NCBI GenBank assembly: GCA_002077045.2
Contig: KZ111153.1
Span: 926,727 to 955,162, forward strand
DNA from: Rachicladosporium sp. CCFEE 5018
Lineage: Eukaryota > Ascomycota > Dothideomycetes > Cladosporiales > Cladosporiaceae
Direction of reading: 5' to 3'
Length of the DNA stretch: 28,436 nucleotides
Shown: piece by piece, positions 8,665-19,288 of the stretch
Layout of the letters: each line of letters starts with the position of its first letter
Numbering within the stretch: position 1 is the first letter of the stretch
Translations under genes and position numbers: made by a program
Notes under the pieces: model-generated
What the model was told of the DNA's origin: nothing
Database searches by the model: none
What the model saw: the letters and a program-made list of their open reading frames with translations, nothing else

Positions 8665-11600
8665 TCAAGAGTCCGCTTCCGGAGAACTAGATTTCAAGTC
8701 AGCACATCTCCTCTCCCTCAATCATAGCGCAGGAAACTCACTTCGGCGAATACTGCGGACTAGTAGGACTCCACTTCGGGCTGCGGGCCCCACTAGTCGG
8801 CGCGCTCTCCGGACTATAACTCGGACTCGTAGGACTATACCCATTCTGTGCTGGGCTGGTCGGTGAGTACATCGGGCTGGTTGGACTGTAGCTCGGACTC
8901 GTCGGGCTCGTGGAACTCGCGCCACCGGCACCATTGTAGCGCGGTGAGGTTGGCGAGTACGCCGGTGAAGTGGGAGAGTAGGCTGGCGAAGTCGGAGAAG
9001 CGGGCGAGTAGTTGGGGGATGTTGGAGAGTATTTCGGCGAGGTCGCGGAGCCTGGGGCTGCGCCACCAGTGGGAGAGGTGGGGCTATAGTTTGGCGAGGT
9101 AGGGGAGAAAGATGGTGAAGTTGGTGAGTAGGAGGGTGAAGTTGGCGAGTACGAGGGCGAGGTGGGCGAGATCTTGCTCTTGCCGCTGTAGGCTGGAGAA
9201 GTAGGCGAGTAGGACGGCGAGGTCGGGGTGTATGCCGGACTGCTGGGTGACCCGAAGCGTGGCGAGGTGAGCTCATAGCTCGGACTCGTGAGACCTGCGC
9301 TCGGCGAGGTGGGCGAGTAAGCCGCGCTTGGCGATGTAGGTGAGTAGGCGTAGCCAGGCGAGGTCGGACTGAGCCCACTGCTGAACGGCGAGGTAGGAGC
9401 ATAAGCAGGGCTCATGCCGCCGACGCCGCGGTATGGGCTCATTCCGCCATCGAAGCCGCTGCCACCGTAAGCCGTGAACCCACCACCCTCATCACCGCCA
9501 GCGTGCACGATCGGCGAGAACGAAGCGCCGTAATCGCCACCAGCAAAGCCAGCCTCAGCCATTGGACTGCCCATATCATAAGGCGTCATGCTGCCGTCCA
9601 TCGGACTGCTCGCACCAGCACCCATACCACCGCGGCGACCAGCAGTGCTAGCAACGTCCTTGAGCATCTTCGAGTCTAGGAAGACCTTGAACATGCCGGT
9701 ACCGCTGTGCGCGATTTGACCCAAGATGATATTCTCGCTGACACCGCGGCAGACATCCAGCTCGCCACCAGCAGCAGCATCAAACAAGATCTCGACGGTC
9801 TCTTCGAAAGAGCAGCGCATCAACGCGCCAGTCTCGGCTTTGTTGATGCCGTGTCGAGTGACTGCCATGAGACTACCACGAGCAGTCATGACGTCGCAAA
9901 GCAGAGCCATGTGTCTGTGATTGACGTACGAGCCATCGAAAGACAACACAGCATGCAGCTCCTTGATGAGCGCCGCACGCGTAGCCTCAATCCCAAAGAC
10001 CGCATTGATCTGGCCGAAGTGATTGCAAGTAGTCCTGGTCGAGTCGACGCCATCAATGCAAAGGACCTCTTTCAAGTTGACGCCATCGGTGTCAAGGTAC
10101 CACTCCTTGCAGAGCGGGTCTGACTTGACCTTGATGAGTGCGCCATCGTCCTTCTCCCGCATGCGCTCCTCGGATGTGACGTAGACGCGCTTGATGTCGT
10201 TAATACCGCGCAGCACAACAGTATCGAGCATGTGAGTCTCCAGTCGCTTGAGAGTGTCCTCTTCTTGGTCGTTGTCACCATCCTCCTTCTCGCCGTTGTT
10301 AGCATTGACCATGCGGATACGCACGACTTGCTCGTCAGCGTTCTCGTCGGAGAAGATCGTAGCAACATCCTTGCCGTACACGTCCTTGATCCGGGCTGCG
10401 ACATCGGTGACGGTCAGACCCTTGTCGAGTAGCTGTCTGCGGCCCAGCACAATGCGCAACAGCCACTTGCTCTGCAGCTCGGCCGGGGCACCGTTGTCGT
10501 CGGGCAAGATGAAGTAAGATTCCACCATGTCGCCATCTCCCTCAACCACCGTTTGCTCGATGACGGGATCGTAGTAGATCTCAGTTTCTTCAGTCACAGC
10601 GCGAAGACTGGTGTGCTCGACGGCTGAACGAAGCAGCTTGCACTGCTCCTGGTCCAGCACGTGCTCGGGCAGCTGGTAGACCTTCATCGACGGCGTCTTG
10701 AGATTGTCGGCGACGTTTAGAATCTCCTTGAGACGTGGCACACCGAGCGTGACGTTCTTCGCAGACACACCGGCGAAATGGAACGTGTTCAGCGTCATCT
10801 GTGTAGCCGGCTCCCCAATGGACTGCGCAGCAAGCACACCGACCATCTCTCCCGGGCTGGCGAGAGAGCGGAGGAAGCGCTCTTGGATCTCACCAAGGAT
10901 GTTGTCAAGCGCCAGCTTAGTCAAGAAGTCCTGCTTGACCAGCTTCTTGAACGCCAAACGTGAGCGATACAGCGCCTTGACAAGCAGTGTAGCGTTCCCA
11001 TCAGCCTCCTTCGTCAAGGGATCCTCGCCTCGCACTACTATGAGCGAGTCGAGCATCTTCTTGACCGCCGGGATGGTCTCATGGGGATCAAGATCACTGC
11101 GCTGACCATCTCGGATGCGGAACTTGGTCTTGGCCGTCTCGATGATGCGGCCGATGTTGAGCGGCAGCTGCCTCTCGGAGTCAGGCTCCTGCAGATCCTT
11201 GCGAATCTTCAGGCGATCGTTCTCAATAGCCTCGAACTCCTCGTCGAACAGGCGCTGCACGTCAAGGTCGCCGACCAGGTCATCGGCCACCTCAATGTCA
11301 TCGGAGGTAAGGCGGAAGCGCTTGTTGTGTGGATCCATGATGTCAACTTTGTACTTCTTTTCAAATGCCTCGTGCGAACCATTGATGATGTCAAGTGGCT
11401 GCTTCTCAATGTAGACAGCATCAAGACCATCTTCGCCGTAGATGAATTGCACGATATCGCCATGTGAGTTGCGGACAGTGCCATCGTACTTGACGGCGAC
11501 CTCTTCCAGGGCCTTAACCAGTCGGCGCTGAATGTACCCAGTCTCGGCGGTCTTGACCGCAGTATCGATCAGACCTTCACGACCACCCATGGCGTGGAAG

Positions 11601-13033
11601 AAGAACTCGGTGGGTGTCAAGCCACGCAAGTAGGAGTTCTCGACGAAGCCGCGAGATGCAGGCGAGTAATCGTCCTTTGGGAAGTGAGGAAGCGTGCGGT
11701 ACTTGAAGCCGAATGGCAATCGCTTGCCCTCCAGCGATTGTTGACCGACGGCAGCTGTCATCTGTGAGATGTTCACAGAAGAACCCTTGGAGCCGGACTT
11801 GACCATCTGACCGACGTTGTTGAAGTCCTTGACACCCTTTGAGGAGACGTCACCAGCCTGGTTGCGAGCTTCTTCCAGGTAAGCTTTCGCTCTCGACTCG
11901 AAGGACTCTCGGATCGTCATGCCAGGCAGTGGCTCAAGCTCATTTGCTTGCACCTCCTTGATGAGGTCCTCCACGTTCTGCTTCTCGGTAGCAACAGCGT
12001 TCTCAATGCCACGAGCGGTAGCGACGCTGGGGACAGTGTCACCAATGCCGACACTGAAGCCGTTGTGCAGAAGCCAGTAGCATACGATGCGCTGGGCGGC
12101 GTTGAAGAAGTTGACAGCAGCCTCCCAGCCACGCTCGTTGTAGATGACGTGGAAAACACTGCCACCAGATGCACCCACAACCTTCTTGACAAGCTGACCA
12201 TACTGCAACTCACCGTTCTGGATTAGAAGACCCTGGTCTTGCAAAGGCGCATGGCCACCCTTGTCGTCGTAGCGGAAGACGTTCAAGCCAGCCGGGAAAG
12301 CGTACGAGATAAGCTGCTTACCAGTCCAGCGAGGGCTAGGCTTGAGGATAGCAGGATGCGGCACAATGCCATCCCAGCCAGGTACCCACATCAGAATGTT
12401 CATGACCTGCTGCTGGTCAAGCATCGTGTCACGCCTAGTGAGCTTATAGATGCCAGCCATGGTGTCCTGAACAATACCCATCAAAGGACCGTTCTTCTGC
12501 GGCGAGACGATGTTGAGAGGCACAGCACAAAGGTTCATAACCTCAGAGCGTGTCTCATGTGACTGCGGAACGTGCAAGTTCATCTCGTCACCATCGAAGT
12601 CTGCGTTATAGGGTGAGGTGACGGACAGATTGAGGCGGAAGGTCGAGTAAGGCATCACCCTCACTCTATGACCCATCATGGACTCCTTGTGCAGCGAAGG
12701 CTGGCGGTTGAATATGATGTAGTCGCCATCGACAATGTGTCGCTCGACGATCGCACCAATCTCAAGTCGAACTTGCTCTTTCTTGCCGTGCTTCAGGTCG
12801 ATTCTGTCGCCGCTTGCACGGATGACGTATCGTGCGCCAGGATGAACATCGGGTCCATTACGCACCAGCTCGTACATCTTGTTCAGATTGTAGGCGTTGA
12901 CGCGCTCGGGGAAGGTGAGAGTCCGAGCGATGGATCGAGGAACACCCACCTCGTCGAGAGACAAGTTGGGATCACCAGTGATGACCGTACGCGCGGAGAA
13001 GTCGACACGCTTGCCCATCAAATTGCCACGAAG
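8665..13033 (-). CDS. RPB1: RNA polymerase II largest subunit RPB1, 5' end missing
   Basis: RPB1 forms the catalytic core of nuclear RNA polymerase II. The frame enters from the N gap as LRGNLMGKRVDFSART and runs unbroken to 8742. A 55 bp intron (8687-8741) then probably joins a 22 nt last exon ending SPNSPEADS. Without splicing the protein would end QYSPK at 8738. This gives about 1437 residues; roughly the first 330-340 (clamp core and zinc sites) are lost in the gap. The active-site Mg loop NADFDGD is at 12587-12607. The bridge-helix region (GGREGLIDTAVKTAETGY) and trigger-loop region (QMTLNTFHFAGVSAKNVTLG) are intact. The CTD (about 8665-9415) has a dozen YSPTSP units mixed with variants (YAPTSP, YTPTSP, FSPTSP, WSPTSP) and broken by spacers such as GGAAPGSAT and NGAGGASST. 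Identity is certain; the last exon is inference from splice signals. Confidence 0.95.
8687..8741 (-). other. Proposed last intron of RPB1
   Basis: Read on the minus strand, a consensus donor GTGAGT follows CCGAA, a TGCTGAC branch site lies 12 bases before the acceptor, and the segment ends in CTAG. Its 55 bp length matches other introns in the window. Splicing replaces a terminal Lys and stop with NSPEADS. RNA evidence would settle it. Confidence 0.6.
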
Positions 13034-13133
13034 NNNNNNNNNNNNNNNNNNNNNNNNNNNNNNNNNNNNNNNNNNNNNNNNNNNNNNNNNNNNNNNNNNN
13101 NNNNNNNNNNNNNNNNNNNNNNNNNNNNNNNNN
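13034..13133. other. Assembly gap of exactly 100 N
   Basis: A run of 100 N is a conventional placeholder for a gap of unknown length. RPB1 enters it without its first third of a thousand residues and GRC3 leaves it without most of its length. Both gene starts and their promoters are missing, so the true gap is probably several kilobases. Confidence 0.97.
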
Positions 13134-13134
13134 T

Positions 13135-13560
13135 TCCACCGATACTACAGCCCAAGAGCTCCTCCCCATGGTCCTACGTACTCCGAACGGCCTTCCTTAC
13201 ATTCCCGCCCCACCATCTGGCTATCTAGTTCCTGTGGATCCAGGCCAGACGACAACACACTCCCTGGCCCTAGTCCGTGCCATAGACCCTGAGATGCAGA
13301 CTCTCCAGCTCATCACACCGCTCTCAGAGTCTGAGATCGCGGGTCTCATGGAACGGCGAGTTATGCTAGTGCGAGGCAACTTCGACTCACCGGACTGGGC
13401 TTATCTTGAAGACCTATACTCCGACGAGACAAAAGATGCGGGTAAGAAGGAGGTAGCAGAAGGCAAGCGACCATGGGTCAGACTACGCGAGGAAGTGGGC
13501 GTCGAAGGCGGGGTATGGAGGGTCCGGCATCCACCCATGGCCGGGCAGATCAGTGGGTAG
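13135..13560 (+). CDS. GRC3: GRC3-like polynucleotide 5'-kinase, C-terminal part only
   Basis: About 141 C-terminal residues remain; the rest lies in the N gap. GRC3 (NOL9 in animals) phosphorylates RNA 5'-hydroxyl ends with the LAS1 nuclease during ITS2 removal from pre-rRNA. The visible segments LALVRAIDPEMQTLQLITP and VMLVRGNFDSPDWAYLEDLY resemble the C-terminal domain of fungal GRC3, where a similar LVRG..DTP.WAY stretch occurs. The kinase P-loop cannot be checked because it is not in the window. The stop lies 32 bp from the stop of the convergent SDR gene. Assignment is from remembered family resemblance and is not certain. Confidence 0.55.
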   Translation, partial: STDTTAQELLPMVLRTPNGLPYIPAPPSGYLVPVDPGQTTTHSLALVRAIDPEMQTLQLITPLSESEIAGLMERRVMLVRGNFDSPDWAYLEDLYSDETKDAGKKEVAEGKRPWVRLREEVGVEGGVWRVRHPPMAGQISG

Positions 13561-13592
13561 AGTCGAGCCTTTATATCAAGCCATACTTGTTA

Positions 13593-14851
13593 CTATGGAA
13601 TGATCCTCCCTTTCCTCATCTCCCTGAATGCCCTCTCGTACCCCTCAAACACTTCCCTCTCCTCCGTATATCCCACCCCCTCCCTCGCCTCACTACTCAT
13701 ATCCCTCCGAAACGTAATCCCGCACACATCATCCGCGAACTTCCACCCCGTAGCCTCCAGCGCACCTTCTCTCAGGCCATGTTTCCTGACAAAGTCCGGC
13801 CATTGCGCATGGTGCTCAAGCATATAGCTCTCGATAGCCTTGGGCTTGGGCGACGCATTCGGACCAGTACCTTTCAAGCCAAAGTAAGCCGTCAGTCGCG
13901 GCCAGAGCGCAGACCACGCGAACGGTGGCCCGTCAACGCAATTGAAGATACTCCCGTTGCCGCATGTCTGAGGGCTCGTGGCGCAGTGCACATGCATCCT
14001 CCCTAAGAGATCACTGCTTGAATCTGTATGTAACGCTTCCCACGCTTCAGCTCCGTAGGGAAACACTACTTCAGACCGTTCGCCCTCGAGCTCGCGGTAG
14101 AGGCTAAAGTAGAGGGCGAGGGACTGCGCCATATTCATAGCATTGTTATTTGGTACGAAGCCTACTATCACGTCTGGTCGGATCTCGCAGAAAGACCAGG
14201 CTTTGCCTTGGGAGGCGACGCTGAGGATGTCGTGTTGGGCGTAGTAGAACACGTTTTCTGCATGTGGCGAGGGGATTCGAGGCGTCGACTCCAGTAACGG
14301 AGGCTCGTAGACGATGCCGTCTTGGCCGTGGAATTCGACGCCGTATGCCTGAAGATTGATGTGTCAGCATGAGGCTTGGTAAATAGGGTGAGTCGAGGGG
14401 ATGAGCCCACTTTGCCACCTGTATTCAGCGTGATGAACTGCAGCTTCGGACAGCAGATCTCCACTCCTCCAACGGCGTTCGTCAGCATCTCGCTATTCAC
14501 CTTCTTGAGGTCCTCGAAGCTGCCGCCATGGCCGCCGTACGCGGCGTAAAACACATGCGTCGCGAGGTCAATCCCGGGTACGTGCTGCAATTGCAACAGA
14601 CTCGACTCTCTTGACAGCAGGTCAATGCCCGAGTAGAGTTCGATACGTGGATCGGCAGGCAATTGTGCGATGGATGCCGAGAGAGGACGATTCGTGAGTC
14701 CTATGACTCGGGAGAAAGACGTTGTTGATGGACTGGTGAGTAGAGCTTGGAGGATCGCGTGGCCGGTGATGCCGCTTGCGCCGAAGACGAGGGCTATGAG
14801 GGCGCCATCCTCCTTTGATCTTGAGGGGACGAGGGGAGCGGTAGCCTCCAT
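13593..14851 (-). CDS. PRISE-like NAD(P)-dependent reductase (extended SDR), two exons
   Basis: The protein belongs to the progesterone 5-beta-reductase/iridoid synthase-like (PRISE) branch of extended SDRs, which reduce activated C=C bonds of enones using NADPH. Exons 14411-14851 and 13593-14348 flank a 62 bp intron (14349-14410) and give 398 residues, the usual length. Key features are the dinucleotide motif GASGITG (24-30), the TGGK motif with Lys147 at the splice junction, and the Tyr motif VFYYAQHD (180-187). After it comes IRPDVIVGFVPNNNAMN, characteristic of this family. An upstream in-frame ATG at 14902 would add 17 residues; I prefer 14851 because the Rossmann strand then starts at a normal distance. 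Fungal members occur both alone and in secondary-metabolite clusters. No biosynthetic backbone gene is near, so the substrate is unknown. Confidence 0.8.
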
Positions 14852-15506
14852 TGTGTTCGGATAGTGCCTGGAGAGATCTATCCGCAGGGTAGTGGATTGC
14901 AAGCTGACGAGGACGGACGAAAGTAAGCGTCGATTGACGGTAATCGGTACCCGGCGAGCTCAGTGCGCAATGGCTGGATATGTAGGAAAGAGACGGAGTG
15001 AAGCTTGTGACTTATCTTGACCTCACGGCTCCCTCGACGAGTATGAACGTTCTTTTCCACGCGCATCATCATGAGCTTTCACCCAACGGTACCTGTCGAT
15101 CTGCGGGGCAATTAACATAATCTGCTGCTGGCTCAGGTGGCATTGCCGCAGTCGTTGGCATAGCGAGTAGACGGTGACGCTTGGGCAGGCCCGTAAGAAG
15201 CACTGCCGTGAAATATCCCGGGACGTGGTGTGAGATGTTCATGATTTGGAGGATTCAGGACGAAGGCGATCCAAATCTTGCTATCGAGCCAGTACATCTA
15301 TTGGCTGCTGTTCGAGTCACGCTAACAACGGTACAAACAGCGTTGCATGCGTTGTGTGACACGGACCACCAGCGTTGTGTCGGTATTGGCAGTGGCAGAC
15401 GGCAGAACCACTACACGCGTACATGTACAAAGTGCGGCATCTCGATCTGCCATAACGCCACCTTTGTATCACATGTAGTTAGTGCTTGGCTGCGCGCAAT
15501 GCCGAT
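14852..15506. other. Intergenic region between divergent genes
   Basis: About 655 bp separate the SDR start from the start of the regulator and should contain both promoters. No full gene is visible. A short plus-strand stretch at 15355-15477 encodes a Cys/His pattern resembling the end of a transposase zinc-binding domain; it is discussed as a finding because support is weak. Confidence 0.5.
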
Positions 15507-18088
15507 ATGTCGTCCAGCGAAGGCACGCCCGGCATGCTACACGGCGACCAGCAGCCTCCAGCAAAGCGTGCTCGCTTGAGCGCACCCATCGCAGACCAAG
15601 GGCGACATCGGGAGATTGGCCTCATGCGATGGCGTTCGGAGAAGGATGCTGCAAGTTTCGTCGGAAGTGCCTCGGGCATCCACTTCATTCGCTCGGTTTA
15701 TAGCGCTGTCGAAGCTGAGAAGTCGAGAGCTGCTTCGCCCGTGCAGTCGCCTGATCGCAATCTGGTACCTGGCGAGGATGATCAATTGCCAGGCGAGCAT
15801 GCTGAGAAGCCGCAAGGTCTGTGGCAAAGTCACGAAATCACATTGACAACCCGCGGACGAAACGACATCGTGTCTTTCGATGACTTATTGGTCTGGTCTG
15901 ACAGCTACTTCGAGAACTGGCACAAAGCCTATCCTTTCCTTCATGCTCCGAGCGTGCTGGAGTCTTTCCGGCGTGTCGCTACGAGGCCACTCAGCGACGT
16001 CTGCAAAGTGGACCCACTCGATCTGGCCATCATGAGGTCTATCTTCTCCATATCACTCGCAGATCGACGACAAAGCGGAGACAAAGGAGTCAACCGACCA
16101 TGGCCTGCGGAGCTGGTGTTTCAGGACTTCGACTCTGCAATTGAAAGTATACAATCCACTCTTGCAGCAGCTACGACGATCAAGGCTTTGCAAGCTGTGA
16201 TCAGCGTTCAACTGTTCCTCGTGTCGATGCTGCGGCACAATGCAGCCTCTCGACTCGGCGGTCTGGCTGTACGAATGGCTTTCCAGATTGGTCTCCACAG
16301 GTGTCCGGTGCGGTACAATAGCTTCACGGCTGATGATATACAGCTGCGGAAGCGTGTGTTCTTCTGCGTCTATTGTATCGACAGGCATCTGTGCCAGTCA
16401 CTTGGCCTCCCTTTGACGATCCGGGACGACGATGTAGATCTTTGTCTACCGAACGAGGAGAAGCATACTTCCGTCGCGGGTATCACCATTGGTAGGAACA
16501 CGAGTATAGTCATTTGCTTTCCTGTCCGTTTTCTGACAGTTCGCAGCTACAGATGATCGCTTGGCACTACTCAGCCTACTAGCAAGGCATGCCGAGATTA
16601 GGGGCCTTATCATGGAGCTTTGCAACAAGTCGATCAGTCACAGACAAACCGACGTCGAAGCCACCACCTCGATCGTCGCGAAGATGCGCAAGTGGCAGAA
16701 CGATCTCGAAACATTCCTCGAAGAGACTTCGCACTCACCAGCAGCCTGCGCGAGTCAACATAGGACAATGCTGACAGTGCTAAGACACGAATGCACGATC
16801 TCACTAAATCGACCCTTGCTCGCGCTGCCTAAAGACACGTCAGACTATAAAGCAGCGTTGCAAAGCTGCATCAGTGCAGCACGATCCATCATCGCATTGC
16901 TCTACGACGATCTCAAAGGCGCGACTGCTATGCATTCGTCTTCGAACGGCTATTCGATACTCACGACACATGCCTTACTTTGGCCATCATTCACGTGGGC
17001 GACCTGGCAGAGTGCCTTCATCATACTGTACGCTGCTGTGGAGGGCGAGCTCCCTAAGGACAGTGCAATGAAGTGAGTCAATTCGTGATCTCTTCTCTGA
17101 AAGTCTCTTGGGTCTACTATGCTGTTGCACACATATTCGTGACAACGCATCTGGTGTCCGCTGCTAGCTGGAAAACTGTGAGAGGTTGCTGCCACCTTTC
17201 CTTCAAAGCTGCCTCTCACCGACACGGTAGTTCAGTAATTACTGCAGAAGCGGCACCTCCTGTTCGGATGATCAGAGAAACGACGGTAGCGGGCCATTCC
17301 TAGTGGACTTACAGCTAACATTTCATCTACAGACTTGCAGATCACAGCGGCGATACACTCAAGCATATCGCTTTACGCGGAGGTGTTTGGCCGACAGCGT
17401 GCGCCGCAGCCATCAGCGATCTCCGGAAGCATTTGGATCGTCCTCGTTCATCGCTACGTCCGCGCGACCACAAACCGCTTCCGAGTATGGCAGCAGCAGC
17501 CGCAGATATTTCCACCGAGCAGGCGAACAGACTCACAGCACTTGCTGGTGTCGCTGAGACAAATCAGTCTCGGACCTGGCAGCACAACTCGACCGCCAAC
17601 GCATACGGCCAGAGGCGCAGATTTGCTACGATTCCTATGCATCATATGCAAACCTGGACGATGACGCAGACTGGAGCATACCCACAGACCTGAACCCGCG
17701 CAATCGCTCATCAGTACGACCACAATCACCGACACGGCGGCAGCAGAGGCAAATGAATTCGCGGTTACTATGCTCGGCAACACATCATAAAGACATTGCT
17801 GCGCTGCTCACGCGCATGCTCGAGTCCAAAGATCAATGCTCGGTTACCCCACCCGACTCCTTATCACGAGCAGTCACTCGCGAGACCTCGAACGAGGATG
17901 AAGGCTACAACAGCGAAGATTGCGAGGAGCAAGCATCGCGACCGACATCCCGACGACCGAGTCTTGCGACACTGAAATATCGTAGAGCGTCAGATTATCG
18001 TAAGACCGGCGCGTCTGTCAACAAGGAGGTACGGTTACGGACGAAAGACAAAGTGCATAGAAGGCAAAGGAGTGACGAGAAGGAGTAA
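15507..18088 (+). CDS. Fungal-specific MHR transcription factor, no visible zinc cluster
   Basis: This is a putative nuclear regulator with the middle homology region of fungal zinc-cluster factors (Fungal_trans, PF04082). Exons are 15507-16491, 16547-17072, 17333-17547 and 17613-18088, joined by 55, 260 and 65 bp introns, giving 733 residues. The first two introns have good branch sites (TTCTGAC, GCTAACA). The third has a weaker GTGTCG donor; without it the frame stops at 17693 (623 residues). Signatures include YFENWHKAYPFLHAPSV, LGGLAVRMAFQIGLHR and RKRVFFCVYCIDRHLCQSLGLP, the family's R..FW..Y..DR..S..LG.P pattern. An NLS-like PPAKRARL is near residue 23. No Zn(II)2Cys6 motif is visible in the protein or the 600 bp upstream. 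The C-terminus has acidic and Arg/Ser-rich stretches. Targets are unknown. Confidence 0.72.
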
Positions 18089-18247
18089 CGCATGGCGTGC
18101 AGGCTCTTCGGAGGAACGATGCACACTTTGATGGATTTAGCGTTGGCGCTGGCGGTGGATTTGCATCAACAGCATACTAGCATGCTATATTGAGCCACAG
18201 ACAGGCATATGAGCAATCATGAGACGAGAAATGGTTTATTCTATCAT
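18089..18247. other. Convergent 3' spacer
   Basis: A 159 bp spacer lies between the proposed stop of the regulator and the stop of the convergent aldolase. Nothing other than 3' UTR sequence is apparent. Confidence 0.4.
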
Positions 18248-19288
18248 CTACTTCGCCTGCTTCTCAAGACTTTGCTCCAGCTTCTTCAGCCCGGTGAACA
18301 CAGGCTCCCACTTCTTCCACTCCTGTTCGCCGTCCTCGAAGCCGCCAGCCAGTGGCAAACGTGCACTCTTCGCTCCACCCATCTGCCAGATCCGTGCAAT
18401 CGCCTCCTTCATGCCCACAACACCCCATCTAGCCACTACCTTCTCTCCCTCACAGACTCGATACTGTAGCTCTCTCATCTCTGCGAGCTCCTTGCCCGTG
18501 ATTCCCTTCGTTAGCGACGAGTTGAAGAGGTCGTACAGCTTCACGACTACTCTCGGGAAGCATCCCGCCAAGCCGTCGATCGCGCCTACGCCACCAATGG
18601 CTAACACAGGTAGTAGATTCTGTCCTAGACCTGTGAACACTACAAAGCCATCGTGATCGATCTTCGGGTTCGCCGCGATCAACGTCGTGTCGTCAATAAT
18701 GCCGTGACTGAGCTTGCAGCCCACGATCTTAGGGTGGCCTGCTAAACGCTCAAAGGTGGCAGGCGAGATGTACAGTCCGTTCGTCACCCCAGGGTAGTGG
18801 TAGACCATGATCGGCAGTACAGACTCGTTCGCCACAGTCTCGAACCACTGGATCAAACCTTGCTGATTCACGTTTCCAGCGAAGTAGCCCGGACTGAGCA
18901 CCATAGCATACTCAGCTCCAGCATCTTTGGACGCGGAGATCTGCTCAAGCGCTTCTGGAATGCTCTGGGCAGTTGTGCCGGCTATGATGGGTCGGTCCTT
19001 GAAGCCTGCATCGTCGAGAGCTTTGCGTTGAGACTTGAGAAGTTCGCTGCGTTCGGCGGGTGTGATGTGGATTGCTTCGCCTGTTGAGCCGAGGACTACG
19101 AGACCGCGAATGCCAGCGCGTGCGAGGAAGAGGGAGTGAGCGGATTGAGTCTCCAGATCTAGAGGTGGTGCGGCCTGAGAAGAGGATGTCGAGTCCGCGA
19201 AGAAGGTCGGGACTGGGACGTAGATGCCTACTGGGGGCGGAGAGGATGGGCTTGAGCTACTGCCGTTGCTGCCGTTTGTTTGGGCCAT
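18248..19288 (-). CDS. DapA-family (class I) aldolase/lyase
   Basis: The protein is a DHDPS/N-acetylneuraminate-lyase superfamily TIM barrel, which cleaves or condenses 2-keto acids through a lysine Schiff base. The intronless frame from ATG 19286-19288 gives 346 residues. It shows GIYVPVPTFF at the start of the barrel, GSTGE at 67-71, Tyr163 in YHYPGVTNG and the likely Schiff-base Lys192 in GCKLSHG. Fungal relatives include 2-keto-3-deoxy-L-galactonate aldolase of galacturonate metabolism and 4-hydroxy-2-oxoglutarate aldolase-like enzymes; the sequence alone does not separate these from each other. An in-frame ATG at 19387 would add 33 residues rich in Arg, Ser and hydrophobics with few acids, possibly a mitochondrial presequence. 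Its presence in the same window as LRA1/LRA2 may be chance, as eight or so genes intervene. Confidence 0.8.
   Translation of the reverse strand: MAQTNGSNGSSSSPSSPPPVGIYVPVPTFFADSTSSSQAAPPLDLETQSAHSLFLARAGIRGLVVLGSTGEAIHITPAERSELLKSQRKALDDAGFKDRPIIAGTTAQSIPEALEQISASKDAGAEYAMVLSPGYFAGNVNQQGLIQWFETVANESVLPIMVYHYPGVTNGLYISPATFERLAGHPKIVGCKLSHGIIDDTTLIAANPKIDHDGFVVFTGLGQNLLPVLAIGGVGAIDGLAGCFPRVVVKLYDLFNSSLTKGITGKELAEMRELQYRVCEGEKVVARWGVVGMKEAIARIWQMGGAKSARLPLAGGFEDGEQEWKKWEPVFTGLKKLEQSLEKQAK

Noticed and set aside
8722..9402. 226-codon minus-strand frame rich in Arg and Pro
   Set aside because: It is a frame-shifted shadow of the repetitive RPB1 CTD coding sequence.
9707..12562. Several plus-strand frames of 90-138 codons antisense to RPB1
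   Set aside because: They are shadows of a strongly conserved coding region on the minus strand.
12668..13292. Frames that read across the N run
   Set aside because: They contain unknown residues and merely bridge the gap artificially.
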